This document shows positions 17,500 to 27,123 of a stretch of 58,915 bases of DNA, piece by piece. The translations under genes were made by a program, and so were the position numbers. The DNA is from Candidatus Brockarchaeota archaeon (GTDB taxonomy: Archaea > Thermoproteota > EX4484-205 > JAAOZP01): positions 1 through 58,915 of the forward strand of contig JAFNIT010000006.1 in the NCBI GenBank assembly GCA_017601345.1. The letters are read 5' to 3'. The notes under the pieces are model-generated. The model was not told the origin of the DNA and ran no database searches. It saw only the letters and a list, made by a program, of their open reading frames with translations. Position 1 is the stretch's first letter; each line of letters opens with the position of its first letter.

Positions 17500-19803
17500 A
17501 TGGGGGACAAGCCTGTTTACCTAGATTCTTCAGCCCCGGTGGATCTAAGAGTGAAAGACCTTTTGAGAAGAATGACTCTGGAAGAGAAGATAGCTCAACT
17601 CCAGAGTCTCTGGCTGAGAATAGGAGGAGAAGCACTTACTGAGGATAAGTTTAAAGAATTGGCTGGAAAAGGTATCGGGGAAATAACGCGTGTCTCAGGA
17701 GCATTAGGAGTTAAACCGGGAGAAGGTGCAAGAATAGTTAATGAAATCCAGAAGTTTCTAGTTGAAGAGACTAGGCTAGGCATACCAGCTATAATCCACG
17801 AGGAGTGTTTAACCGGCTTCTTAGCAATGGGCGCCACAGCCTTTCCTCAAGCAATAGGCTTAGCCAGTACGTGGAATCCCGAGCTCATTGAACAAGTTGC
17901 CTCTGTAATAAGGAGGCAGATGAGAGCATGCGGGGCCCATCAGGGTCTTGCACCAGTCCTCGACGTTGCGAGAGACCCGAGATGGGGGAGAACAGAAGAG
18001 ACCTACGGGGAGGATCCTTATCTTGTCGCACGCATGGGGGTTTCCTACGTTAAGGGTCTTCAAGGAGAGGATTTGAGAAACGGCATAATTGCTACTGCTA
18101 AGCATTTTGCCGCCCACGGTTTCCCGGAGGGGGGTAGGAACTGTGCACCCGTTCACGCTACTCCGAGAGAGTTTAGGGAAGTATTTTTATTCCCATTCGA
18201 AGCCGTGGTTAAGCTTGCTGGAGTATACTCGATCATGAATGCATATCACGATATAGATGGTGTTCCGTGCGCTTCTTCAAGGGCTCTTCTCACCGACATT
18301 CTCAGGGGCGAGTGGGGTTTCAACGGATTTGTAGTATCGGACTATTTCGCCATAAGAATGCTTGAAAACTTCCATTATACTGCTTCAGACGCTAAAGACG
18401 CTGCCGTAAAGGCGATTATCGCAGGCATAGACGTTGAACTACCTTCAGTCGACTGTTACGGTAAGCCCCTTCTAGATGCGGTGAGCGAAGGTCTCGTACC
18501 CGAGGGAATAATAGACACTGCTGTATCGAGGGTTTTAAGGGCTAAGTTCCTACTGGGCTTGTTCGAAAACCCTTATGTTAACGCTGAGGAAGCTGCCGGG
18601 CAACTTGATAGAGAAGAGGATAGGGCTTTAGCTCTCAGGGCGGCTAGAGAATCCATAGTTCTCCTTAAGAACAATGGTGTTTTGCCAATACCTAGCTCAG
18701 TAAGGTCCATAGCTGTAGTCGGTCCTAATGCTGACAGTAAGAGGAATCTTCATGGAGACTATAGTTTTACTGCCCACATGGATAGTAAAGACAGGCCTCC
18801 CGGCTACGACGAAATATTTCAAGAAGGTGCTGTGAGGACTGTAAGCATACTCCAGGGTATTAGAAACAGAGCTCCCCCTGGTGTTAATATTAACTATGCA
18901 AAGGGCTGCGACATAACGGGGGATTCGAAAGAAGGCTTCAAAGAGGCTGTTGATATTGCTATGAAATCAGACGTAGTGATAGCTGTAATGGGTGAAAAAT
19001 CCGGCATGTTTGAAACAGGCGTTTCAGGAGAGGGCTGCGATCGCTACTCGCTCAAGCTTCCCGGAGTGCAGGAGGACCTAATGAAAGAGCTCTGTAACAC
19101 AGGAAAGCCCATAGTTTTAGTCTTGGTAAACGGTAGGCCGCTTTCACTCGGATGGATAGCTGAGAAATGTTCGGCTATAATCGAAGCATGGTACCCGGGC
19201 GAGGAAGGAGGTAATGCTGTAGCAGACGTTCTTTTCGGACATTATAATCCTGGAGGGAAGCTCCCAATAACGTTTCCAAAAGACGTGGGGCAGATACCGT
19301 TAAACTACAGTAGAAGACACTCTTCCTTTAGGAACTACGTGGGAATGGATGCTAAACCATTATTCCCGTTTGGACACGGACTAAGCTATACGCGTTTCGA
19401 ATACAGCTCGCTAGAAATAAACCCTAGCAACATTAGCCCCATGGGGCAGGTTAAAATACGCTTCAAACTGAAGAATTCGGGAGAGAGAACGGGCGACGAG
19501 GTTGCTCAACTCTATGTGAGAGATACGGTTGCCAGTGTTGCTAGGCCAGTAATGGAGCTTAAAGGATTTAAAAGAGTGAGTTTAAAACCGGGAGAGGTAA
19601 AAGAAGTAGAGTTCACTCTCTTTGCGGAGCAGCTTGCATTCTACGACGAATATATGAGGCTGGTTGTTGAACCGGGGGTTTTCGAAGTAATGATTGGAAG
19701 CTCCTCTGAAGACATAAGACTGAGAGGCGAGTTTAAAGTAGTTGGAGAAACTAGAGTAATTAAGAATAGAACCATTTTCTTCAGCGAAGTCGAAGTAAAG
19801 TAA
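17500..19803 (+). CDS. GH3 family beta-glycosidase, cytoplasmic
   Basis: This 767-residue protein has no signal peptide or membrane segment. The GH3 N-terminal barrel carries RDPRWGRTEETYGEDPYL (about 158-175), IATAKHFAAHG (about 197-207), and the nucleophile D281 in GFVVSDYF. The second alpha/beta domain has E511 (SGEGCDR) as candidate acid/base. A fibronectin III-like C-terminal domain follows (about 655-745, VAQLYVRDT, LKPGEVKEVEF). Overall this is the beta-glucosidase/beta-xylosidase architecture. A cytoplasmic GH3 beside anchored extracellular hydrolases and candidate transporters fits final breakdown of imported oligosaccharides. Confidence 0.92.
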   Translation: MGDKPVYLDSSAPVDLRVKDLLRRMTLEEKIAQLQSLWLRIGGEALTEDKFKELAGKGIGEITRVSGALGVKPGEGARIVNEIQKFLVEETRLGIPAIIHEECLTGFLAMGATAFPQAIGLASTWNPELIEQVASVIRRQMRACGAHQGLAPVLDVARDPRWGRTEETYGEDPYLVARMGVSYVKGLQGEDLRNGIIATAKHFAAHGFPEGGRNCAPVHATPREFREVFLFPFEAVVKLAGVYSIMNAYHDIDGVPCASSRALLTDILRGEWGFNGFVVSDYFAIRMLENFHYTASDAKDAAVKAIIAGIDVELPSVDCYGKPLLDAVSEGLVPEGIIDTAVSRVLRAKFLLGLFENPYVNAEEAAGQLDREEDRALALRAARESIVLLKNNGVLPIPSSVRSIAVVGPNADSKRNLHGDYSFTAHMDSKDRPPGYDEIFQEGAVRTVSILQGIRNRAPPGVNINYAKGCDITGDSKEGFKEAVDIAMKSDVVIAVMGEKSGMFETGVSGEGCDRYSLKLPGVQEDLMKELCNTGKPIVLVLVNGRPLSLGWIAEKCSAIIEAWYPGEEGGNAVADVLFGHYNPGGKLPITFPKDVGQIPLNYSRRHSSFRNYVGMDAKPLFPFGHGLSYTRFEYSSLEINPSNISPMGQVKIRFKLKNSGERTGDEVAQLYVRDTVASVARPVMELKGFKRVSLKPGEVKEVEFTLFAEQLAFYDEYMRLVVEPGVFEVMIGSSSEDIRLRGEFKVVGETRVIKNRTIFFSEVEVK

Positions 19804-19880
19804 TTCAATCCTTTTTCATTAATTTTTAATACTAAATGGTCGAACCGAGTTAAAATATTGTTAGCTGCACATTAAGAAAG

Positions 19881-19892
19881 CATTTTTAAATC
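19881..19892 (+). promoter_or_regulatory. TATA box of the nurA-herA-mre11-rad50 operon
   Basis: GAAAGCATTTTTAAAT gives a purine-rich BRE-like element followed by a TATA-like box ending 26 bases before the ATG of nurA, with no SD. The transcript is probably leaderless. It is the only clear promoter before this four-gene operon. Confidence 0.55.
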
Positions 19893-19916
19893 GAGGAATC
19901 CTGTCTTTCCTTACGA

Positions 19917-21191
19917 ATGGCTGAGGAACAGTTCTTCCAAATGTTCCTAAGTGGGCTTTGCGAATCGTTAAATAGACTAATCCCTTTAGATTTCGACTCT
20001 TCACCTTTCAAGAGCTCCTATCTTTCCAAATGGTGTTCTTACGGCGAAACATGTAAGCCGGATGGAGCCGTAGTTGCCTGTGACGGGAGCATTAGCGAAT
20101 CCAGCTTCTCCGGGGGCTTAGTCATCTGGACTGCGAGGGCTGTAGCACATGTTTACTCGGAAGAAGGTAGACCCGATAGCCTTATGGAGGCTGGTGTGGA
20201 GGCGGGCTATAGGCTTCAAGGCCGACAATTTTTCCTAAGGCTTCTTGAGCTTAGAACGCTGAGACGGGCTTTAGAAAAAGCTTCACAATCGCACGAAAGG
20301 GTTTTCGGTATTTTCGACGGAAGCCTCTATCTTACTTTTCTCCACAATAGGAACCGCTTGAGAGTTTACTCAAGGTTATTCGAAAATTACGTCAGGGAGC
20401 TGACTCTTCTTTTGAAGCTTGTCGACGAGAAAAAGATTGTTGTCGGCATCTGCAAGGATAGTGACATAAGTTATCTCAGGGCTAAGATAATGGTTGACAT
20501 CTTGCATAGCCTAGACCCTGAGCTGGCTGCTGAGGCAAGGGGAAGAAGCATACGAAGGATTCGGGAAGTGTTAAGCGAAAGGATTAAGGATTCGACTCAG
20601 GATTTGTTGAAAGCCTGCTTAAAGGAGTTGGAGCAGGATTTTTCAGATGAAGGTGTTTACAGCGAGATAGCGCCGGGCCCGGGGTTTACGAGGCCTCTCC
20701 TTCTTGCGCCACAGACGATTTTTCTAACCAGTGAGACTGGGTCAACAGACTGGTGGGACTCAAGATTCAGAACTCGCCTTGAGAAGGATAACGGGCTAAA
20801 AGGGGTTCTTAGGGCACTTGACGAATACTTTTCAAGCCCTCCAGTAGCGTTAACATATTGGAGACCCAAGATTAGCTTCAGGGTCTACAGGGTTGACGTG
20901 CCTTCAAGCCTTCTGGGATATAGTGGTGCGAGTGGAAGCCTCTCAGGAGACCTTTTCACGGATGATTCGGGTATTGAAAAGGCAAAAGCAGTATTCGGCG
21001 TGTTAAACCTGCTGTACCAGGAGCCTCATGTTGTTCAACCGCTTGCTGAAGTAGACTGCATCGCCAGGCTCAGCAGGAGCCTCTATAAGGATTCTTACGA
21101 ACCTGTTATAGTTGAAGAGTTGAGGAGAAGAGGTTTTAAAGCAAGTCCTAGAAGGAGAAGCATTAGGAATATTGTGTTAAGGGGATATTAA
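19917..21191 (+). CDS. nurA: NurA 5'-3' nuclease
   Basis: This 424-residue protein is identified by the NurA core, beginning AVVACDGSISESSF at about residue 49, where the Asp is a metal ligand, and by KIVVGICKDSDISYL and YRVDVPSS further on, plus its position directly before herA. NurA works with the HerA translocase to resect DNA ends, followed by Mre11-Rad50, giving 3' overhangs for RadA. Its stop codon shares one base with the herA ATG (ATATTAATGG), so translation is coupled. Confidence 0.93.
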   Translation: MAEEQFFQMFLSGLCESLNRLIPLDFDSSPFKSSYLSKWCSYGETCKPDGAVVACDGSISESSFSGGLVIWTARAVAHVYSEEGRPDSLMEAGVEAGYRLQGRQFFLRLLELRTLRRALEKASQSHERVFGIFDGSLYLTFLHNRNRLRVYSRLFENYVRELTLLLKLVDEKKIVVGICKDSDISYLRAKIMVDILHSLDPELAAEARGRSIRRIREVLSERIKDSTQDLLKACLKELEQDFSDEGVYSEIAPGPGFTRPLLLAPQTIFLTSETGSTDWWDSRFRTRLEKDNGLKGVLRALDEYFSSPPVALTYWRPKISFRVYRVDVPSSLLGYSGASGSLSGDLFTDDSGIEKAKAVFGVLNLLYQEPHVVQPLAEVDCIARLSRSLYKDSYEPVIVEELRRRGFKASPRRRSIRNIVLRGY

Positions 21192-22744
21192 TGGAGCCGC
21201 TTGGTAGAGTAATAGAGGAATCCACGCCTTTCCGATTCGTCTTCAAGACGGGCATCGATAATCCAATAGCTCTCCATGATTACGTCTTTGTTGAAGTTAA
21301 CAACGTTGAGGATGGAAAAGTCAGTAAAGAAAGGGTTCTTGCCGAAGTCGTAGGTTTAGGTTCTAAGAACCCCATGGCTACGGAAAGGCTTGTTGCAGAG
21401 CAGCAAGTATCAACATATTCTTATAAGCTCGTCTTAGCCGAAGTCATAGGTTACCTTAAAGACGGTAGGATAATCAGACCAAAGGTGGCTCCTGACCCTA
21501 ATTCCCCTGTCTACAGAGCAGACGACGAGCTTCTCCAAGCCTTCTTCTCAGGAATCAATAGTAGAATACCTTTGAAAGTAGCAGCGTTACTTAACAGGCC
21601 TGGGATAAGTGTTCCAATACACCTTCAAGACCTCCAGTTTCACCTTGGAATTTTCGCCGCAACCAGAGCGGGCAAGTCGTATTTTGCTGGAAAATTAATC
21701 GAGGAGATTCTGATTAATACTCCTTTTCCAGTAGTAGTTATAGATATTCATGCAGACTACGTCATGATGGATAAAAGACAAGACGGGTCTAAACATGGTG
21801 ACTTCAACGTTATCGTCTACTATCCGCCTAAAGCACCTAGGATTAGTGGCGTGACAGCAGAGCAGAAAGAGCTCAAGTTAAGCCCGGAGAAACTGACCCA
21901 TGAAGCTTTGGCAATGCTCCTAGGCGCAACATTGGGTGAGAGACAGAGAATAATATTGAGAAGAATATTGAAGAAGCTAAAATCCGAGAAGAAAGCTTTC
22001 GGTCTCAATGATGTAATTGCTCAAATAACTGAGGAGTTGAATAAAACAGATGAGAAGGGGGAATATTTGCTAAAAAGAGATGAAAGAGCGAGGTATGAAA
22101 GCCTACGCGATAGACTGGAGGATTTAGGAGAAGATATTTCCCTTCCCCCTACTGGAATGGATGTTTCCGAATTGCTCCAGCCTAAAACCCTGAGCGTAAT
22201 CTGCTTGAACGGCCTACGTTCTAAAGTCCAAGATGCGTATGCGAGTATAATCATTGAAATGCTTTTCAAACACCAAGTTTCAAGTAAGGATGAAAAGAAT
22301 TTCATGCCAGTTTTCCTCTTCATAGAAGAAGCACATAGAATAGCGTCCGGAGAAGGTGGAGGGTACGCTGTAAGAACTATATCAACAGCAATAAGGGAGG
22401 GATCGAAGTTCGGTCTCTTCATAGTTTTAATAAGCCAGCGGCCCAGGAACATCGATCCAGATATTTTAAGCAACGTAGGTAACTATGCAGTAATGCGCAT
22501 CACTAATCAACAGGACCAGAGCGTCATAGAGAATGCTAGCGAAAGCTTCTCACACCGGCTTATAGAAGACCTACCTGGGTTAAACCAGGGCGAGGTGGTA
22601 CTCGTAGGACCCTTCGTACCGCTTCCAGCGCATGTTAAAACATTAGAAAGGAAGACGATTCATCATGGAGTTACACCAGAATTAAGCGTTTTAATAAACA
22701 GGATCAATGAGGCGCTTGAACAGAGAGAGAAAAGCAGGTGGTGA
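21191..22744 (+). CDS. herA: HerA hexameric DNA translocase
   Basis: This 517-residue protein opens with a HAS-barrel (about 1-110), followed by a FtsK/HerA-type ATPase. Walker A is GIFAATRAGKSYF with Lys at 162, and Walker B is VFLFIEEAHRIA at about 375-386. ISQRPRNIDPDIL and an arginine-rich C-terminus follow. It forms a hexamer with NurA that translocates along duplex DNA during end resection. It overlaps nurA by one base and mre11 by several bases. Confidence 0.95.
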   Translation: MEPLGRVIEESTPFRFVFKTGIDNPIALHDYVFVEVNNVEDGKVSKERVLAEVVGLGSKNPMATERLVAEQQVSTYSYKLVLAEVIGYLKDGRIIRPKVAPDPNSPVYRADDELLQAFFSGINSRIPLKVAALLNRPGISVPIHLQDLQFHLGIFAATRAGKSYFAGKLIEEILINTPFPVVVIDIHADYVMMDKRQDGSKHGDFNVIVYYPPKAPRISGVTAEQKELKLSPEKLTHEALAMLLGATLGERQRIILRRILKKLKSEKKAFGLNDVIAQITEELNKTDEKGEYLLKRDERARYESLRDRLEDLGEDISLPPTGMDVSELLQPKTLSVICLNGLRSKVQDAYASIIIEMLFKHQVSSKDEKNFMPVFLFIEEAHRIASGEGGGYAVRTISTAIREGSKFGLFIVLISQRPRNIDPDILSNVGNYAVMRITNQQDQSVIENASESFSHRLIEDLPGLNQGEVVLVGPFVPLPAHVKTLERKTIHHGVTPELSVLINRINEALEQREKSRW

Positions 22745-24015
22745 AATTGAAAATAGGGGTTTTGGCTGACACTCACGTAGGCAGAAGAATACCGATTGAA
22801 ATAGGCGAGCTCAGGAGACGTGCTTATCGCCATGCTTTCACGCAATCCATAAACATTTTCATCGAGGAGGGTGTTGACTATGTTATTCACGCGGGAGACC
22901 TTTTTGAGAAACGCAGCATGACCTCAGAGGACAGTGTTTTTGTAAAGGAGGAGTTTCAGCGACTTGTAAATTCTATTAAAGAAAAACATGGCAAGGAGGT
23001 TTCAATATTCGTCGTCAGGGGGAATCATGATGGCAGTTACGACAATAACGCTCTGGATTTTGTGAAACATCCGTTGGCAAAATACCTTAAGGTGGTGGGG
23101 GAGGCTCTAGCTAGAGGAGAAGAAGAGTTTTACGTGGATGGGGAAATCATGTTGACCGGCATGCCTTACCATACGTATGTTTCACGTGTTTTCAAGGATG
23201 TTAAGCCATTGATCGAGAAACTATTTAAGACGAAGGATTACCTTAAGATTTTCCTAATGCACAATTTCATTCAAGGGCATCACGACATTCCGCCTGGGAC
23301 GCCTCCGCATAACTTTCTGAGCATCAAGGATTTTGAAGGACTGGGTGTAAACATCGTTGTAGCAGGACATTTCCATACGAAAGCTGGACCATTTGAAGAA
23401 AACGGCATTGTCTTCCTGACTCCAGGAGCAACGGAGGCTATAGATCTATCTGATGAAGGGCCTTTTGGAGTATACATTTTAGAGCCAGGTGTTAAACCCA
23501 GATTCGTTAAAATAAGGCCGTTGCACGAAATACGCAATTCTAAAGTGGACTCTATGGAAACAGTGAAACCTAAGGAGTGGTATGTAGAAAATGCTTTGAA
23601 AGAAGCAAACGCTTATTGCTCGTATCTAAAGGAGAAAAAGGCTGATGGGCTACTAAGAATCGTAATATCAGGATATTTAGAAGAAGGAGACCCGTCGATT
23701 ATAAATTCGGCTTTGAAAGAAGAATTGTCGAAATTGACAAGTCAAACCGGACTATTATATGTGGATTTAGTCAACCGCGTCAAAGAGATTCCTCAGAAAA
23801 TAGCGTTTCCGAAAATGGGTACAGGCCTCGACTACATGGCGACTGCTCTAAAGCCATTGGGGGAAAACATTGGAGAAGCCATGAGTCTTATTGAGGAGAT
23901 AAGTATGGTGCTTGAAGAAAAAGCCAGTCAGAAAACTGGACTACTAACCGAATTAGATAGGTCTCGCTTCGTTAAAAGATGGTTGGAAATATTTGAAAAG
24001 AGTGATGTTAAATGA
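22738..24015 (+). CDS. mre11: Mre11 nuclease
   Basis: This 425-residue protein starts at one of two consecutive GTG codons (22738 or 22741) that overlap the end of herA. All phosphoesterase motifs are present: LADTHVG, HAGDLFEKRS, VRGNHDG, LMHNFIQGHHD and VAGHFHTKAG. The C-terminal region (about 300-420) is the capping and Rad50-binding part. It has Mn-dependent 3'-5' exonuclease and endonuclease activity in complex with Rad50. The gene ends ATGA, overlapping rad50 by four bases. Confidence 0.96.
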   Translation: MVKLKIGVLADTHVGRRIPIEIGELRRRAYRHAFTQSINIFIEEGVDYVIHAGDLFEKRSMTSEDSVFVKEEFQRLVNSIKEKHGKEVSIFVVRGNHDGSYDNNALDFVKHPLAKYLKVVGEALARGEEEFYVDGEIMLTGMPYHTYVSRVFKDVKPLIEKLFKTKDYLKIFLMHNFIQGHHDIPPGTPPHNFLSIKDFEGLGVNIVVAGHFHTKAGPFEENGIVFLTPGATEAIDLSDEGPFGVYILEPGVKPRFVKIRPLHEIRNSKVDSMETVKPKEWYVENALKEANAYCSYLKEKKADGLLRIVISGYLEEGDPSIINSALKEELSKLTSQTGLLYVDLVNRVKEIPQKIAFPKMGTGLDYMATALKPLGENIGEAMSLIEEISMVLEEKASQKTGLLTELDRSRFVKRWLEIFEKSDVK

Positions 24016-26003
24016 GCACTGTAATAGAAAAACTAGTTTTGAAGAATTTTGAAAGATATAGAAGGGTTGAAATAGATTTTTCAGCAGGACTTAATTTAGT
24101 CAGGGGCAGAAACTCAACGGGCAAAACTACGATTCTAAACGCTTTAACGTTCGCGCTTTTCGGAGAAGCCCCAGAAGTAAGACCTAGGCTATTAGTATCT
24201 AGGCTACCTGGATCTGGAGAGATGTCTGTATACGTAAAATTCAGGAGCCCAAGGAGTGGTCAAGTAGTAGAAGTAGAGAGAAGGGGTGGCCTAGATAGAA
24301 ATGGGGATTATAAGACGGAGAGTAGAATGCTTAAAATCGACGGTAAAGCAATACCTGTTGACAGCGAGGAGGTTCTTAAACAAAAAGTTACTGAACTCCT
24401 TGGAATGAGCCTTAGAAGGTTTCTTAACCTTGTCTACGTTAGGCAGGGAGGATTAAACGAAATACTCTCGCCAAACAGGGATCAGATGGATTCAATATTA
24501 GGAATAACTCTAATGAGGGAAGTTCGAGAACAATTTAAAGAGGTATGTAAGGAATTAGAAAGGTTTGAGGGGGAAGATGTTATGACTAAGCTACGAATAT
24601 TAGAAGAGCAAATACCTAAATACGATTCCGACCTAAGTTACGTAAATAAGGATATCGAGAATCTGGAGAATGAGATAAAGGAGTTAAGCGAAACAGTTAG
24701 CAAAGCGGAATCGAAAGAATTAAGCGAGCTCTTGGCAAGCATAAAGGATAGGGACAGTATTGAGCAAGAGTTGAATAAGAACAATTCTAAAATCCAGGCT
24801 TTTCTAGAGCAGACAGGATCCTCGTCAATAATAGAACTTGAAGAGAAATTAAATTCCTGTAGCAAGAAGCTTGAAAATCTAGCATCTAAAAAGAGTTCTC
24901 TAGAGGAAACAGTAAAATACTGGGAGGAAAAATGGTCGGTAACAAGAGCACAGGTGGAGAATTTCAGAAGACAGATTAGGGAGCATAAAGAACTTGCCGA
25001 AAGCGGCTTATCCAAATGCCCCAAATGTGGTCAGGAGATCAATCCATTAATCCTCCAGCGAATACTTAAGGAGGATCAGGCTTTACTAAAAGGACTTGAG
25101 GAAGAAGAGGAAAGCCTGAGGAAGACCGTTGACTCGAACAGGAGTGAATTGAAACAGGTTCTCGACGAACTTAAACAACTTGAAACTAATCATTACAGAC
25201 TAGCCTCTGCGATGAATAGTATAGGCGAGGCTTTGAAAACCGTGAAGGAGCTTTTAGATGAGAAGAGCTTAATCTTAGAATTAATAAATAAAAGGTTGAC
25301 TAGTCTAAATCTTCCACTCAAGCCTGAGGATCCGTATTTAGCACTAAAGATAGCTCAACTCCTACCAATTCAGCCTGAAGAGCTGGCGAGGAAAAAGAAA
25401 GACTTGGAGGAGAAGATGAAAACCTTAGAGGAGAAGAAGCGTAGGCGGGATAAAATCCTAGAGGAGGTTGAGAAAGCCAGAGGATTACTCGACAAGCTTA
25501 AGAAAAGGGTTGAAAAGGCGAATCTTGTCAAAACGCTTGCGAAATCTCTTGAGAAAGCAATTGAGGAAAGGAGGCGTGAACTCCTAAGACGGATGGAGTT
25601 CAAGGCATTAGAGTATTACAGGACTATGACTGATCAGCATGTTTACGACGCTATTAGAATAGACCCGGAGGATTACTCCGTCTGGGTTCACCCTCGGGGT
25701 TTAACGGAACCAATACCGGCGAACAGGGTTGGAGGAGGACATCAAACAATAATATCTCTTGCAATACGCCTTGCTCTACTAGACTCCTTAAACCTAAGAT
25801 CCATACTAATACTGGACGAGCCCACCTACGGCGTTGACTCGCAGAACCTGCCTCAAATAGCCAACTACATAGGAGAGGTTTCAAAATATATTTCGCAAAT
25901 GATACTGGTTACTCATCATAGCATATGCGAGGAAGAAGCATCTAATATTATAAACGTAGTCGTACAAGAGGACGGTACTTCTAAAGTTGAACTAGAAGCG
26001 TAA
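24012..26003 (+). CDS. rad50: Rad50 ATPase, short coiled coil
   Basis: This 663-residue protein has Walker A RGRNSTGKTTILNA (about 31-44), Q-loop YVRQGGLNEIL (about 143), zinc hook CPKCGQEI with Cys336 and Cys339, ABC signature RVGGGHQTIIS (about 572) and Walker B LILDEPTYGVD with D602/E603. The heptad-rich arms on either side of the hook are each about 150 residues, so the protein is about 200 residues shorter than the common 850-900 residue archaeal Rad50. It is otherwise complete. It tethers and unwinds DNA ends with Mre11. Confidence 0.95.
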   Translation: MSTVIEKLVLKNFERYRRVEIDFSAGLNLVRGRNSTGKTTILNALTFALFGEAPEVRPRLLVSRLPGSGEMSVYVKFRSPRSGQVVEVERRGGLDRNGDYKTESRMLKIDGKAIPVDSEEVLKQKVTELLGMSLRRFLNLVYVRQGGLNEILSPNRDQMDSILGITLMREVREQFKEVCKELERFEGEDVMTKLRILEEQIPKYDSDLSYVNKDIENLENEIKELSETVSKAESKELSELLASIKDRDSIEQELNKNNSKIQAFLEQTGSSSIIELEEKLNSCSKKLENLASKKSSLEETVKYWEEKWSVTRAQVENFRRQIREHKELAESGLSKCPKCGQEINPLILQRILKEDQALLKGLEEEEESLRKTVDSNRSELKQVLDELKQLETNHYRLASAMNSIGEALKTVKELLDEKSLILELINKRLTSLNLPLKPEDPYLALKIAQLLPIQPEELARKKKDLEEKMKTLEEKKRRRDKILEEVEKARGLLDKLKKRVEKANLVKTLAKSLEKAIEERRRELLRRMEFKALEYYRTMTDQHVYDAIRIDPEDYSVWVHPRGLTEPIPANRVGGGHQTIISLAIRLALLDSLNLRSILILDEPTYGVDSQNLPQIANYIGEVSKYISQMILVTHHSICEEEASNIINVVVQEDGTSKVELEA

Positions 26004-26026
26004 TAAACAGTTTTGATTATATAGAG

Positions 26027-26164
26027 TCAGATTAATATTTCCTCCAATATCTTTCGTAGCTTTGTCTTTTGATACTGTCGCCTTAATCCCAACAGCACAA
26101 ACTGCAACACATAGCTCATTTCAATTGCTAATTCCACCTTCTCTTCCGGATCAAGATTCTCCAT
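26027..26164 (-). CDS. 45-residue hypothetical protein
   Basis: This small frame starts at ATG 26164 and encodes an acidic start (MENLDPEEKVELAIEMS) followed by a helical, basic middle and an acidic end. The LDPEEKVELAIEMS segment recalls the N-terminus of short helical proteins encoded beside minimal nucleotidyltransferases in archaea and bacteria, which are about twice as long. It may be a real small protein or the intact head of a decayed one. There is no clear SD; AAAAAAGGGG lies immediately upstream. Low certainty. Confidence 0.35.
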   Translation of the reverse strand: MENLDPEEKVELAIEMSYVLQFVLLGLRRQYQKTKLRKILEEILI

Positions 26165-26316
26165 ACCCCTTTTTTAATACAATTCTCACATTCATTATAG
26201 TATTGTTGAAGGAGCACTAAAAGTTAAGAGCATTCCGCGGTGACAAAACCGGATTCTAGTAAGATAGCAAATTTTTATTAACTTGATGTGTAACATGTTT
26301 ATTAAGATGGGAGAAC

Positions 26317-26857
26317 ATGGCAAAAGAACTTGATCGAATTGCTCCTTATTCATTCCTGATTTTAGGTTTATGCTTAATTTTTATTTTTCTCCCCATGCTT
26401 GTCTCTTACTCTAATGATTTAGAAGATTTGAGAATGCGCTAAAGGAAAATCCTAGGATTGCCCATTTTGCAGAGATAGTGACTATTAGGGCGTTATATGA
26501 TACATTACTCTCCATAGTTCTTCTGAGGTTGAGTACGATTTGCAAAGGTTACTTGAGTATGAAACCGGAAATCGAAGACAAATTTTGAGAATCGCCCGTT
26601 TACTAAAAAAGTTTAGGCTTCAAGCTATAGTACAATATTTTTCGTCTTCATAGAGATAATAGTGACTATACTTGATTTAATGAACGAAGTAGCGGTTAAC
26701 ATCGCTTTTTACACCACCATCTTTAAAAGGATATGACGTGTTACTCTTCACACTGTCGAAGCCGTTTCTTTTAATCGCATCCATTGCAGTAATTACGTTT
26801 GCAATAACGATCCTTTATTTTTACTTTGATAAGGTCTCCGAAGGTGGAAAAAGATGA
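26317..26857 (+). pseudogene. decayed two-TM membrane protein gene
   Basis: No frame stays open, but joining frames gives one coherent protein. From ATG 26317 there are 41 codons with a membrane helix (FLILGLCLIFIFLPML). A segment with NPRIAHFAEIVTIRALYD follows, then in another frame VEYDLQRLLEYETGNRRQIL (a basic amphipathic helix), then FFVFIEIIVTILDLMNEVAV, and finally PFLLIASIAVITFAITILYF with a charged tail ending at TGA 26855-26857. At least three or four frameshifts separate these parts. Family unknown. It looks like recent decay, since the protein-level signal is still clear. Confidence 0.55.
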
Positions 26858-26888
26858 AAAAGATCAACTAGCATTTTTGAACGTTGTT

Positions 26889-27071
26889 TCATATTTTTGA
26901 TGCTTGTTCTCCTCGTACTCCCCAGTTGCTTTTAGGCACATCGTGGATGATTATATTAAGCCATTCAGGTTTAACACCTATTTCCTCGAACGCTCTTGTT
27001 ATTCCTTTTATGAGCTTCTCCTTCTGCTCTTCAGTGCGCCCCTCCCACATTTCGACTATGACTACGGGCAT
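26889..27071 (-). CDS. 4-oxalocrotonate tautomerase family protein
   Basis: This 60-residue protein begins MPVVIVEMWEGRTEEQKEKL, so Pro1 after Met removal is the expected catalytic base of the tautomerase superfamily. The length, the helix EKLIKGITRAFEEIG and the second strand WLNIIIHDVPKSNWG match 4-OT. The physiological substrate in archaea is unknown. GGTGATGG just upstream is the SD. The gene is alone between the decayed gene and a divergent membrane protein. Confidence 0.88.
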   Translation of the reverse strand: MPVVIVEMWEGRTEEQKEKLIKGITRAFEEIGVKPEWLNIIIHDVPKSNWGVRGEQASKI

Positions 27072-27123
27072 TTTCCATCACCACTTTCCTTTGCAATTCG
27101 ATTTTAAAAGGGTTTCCTATTTT

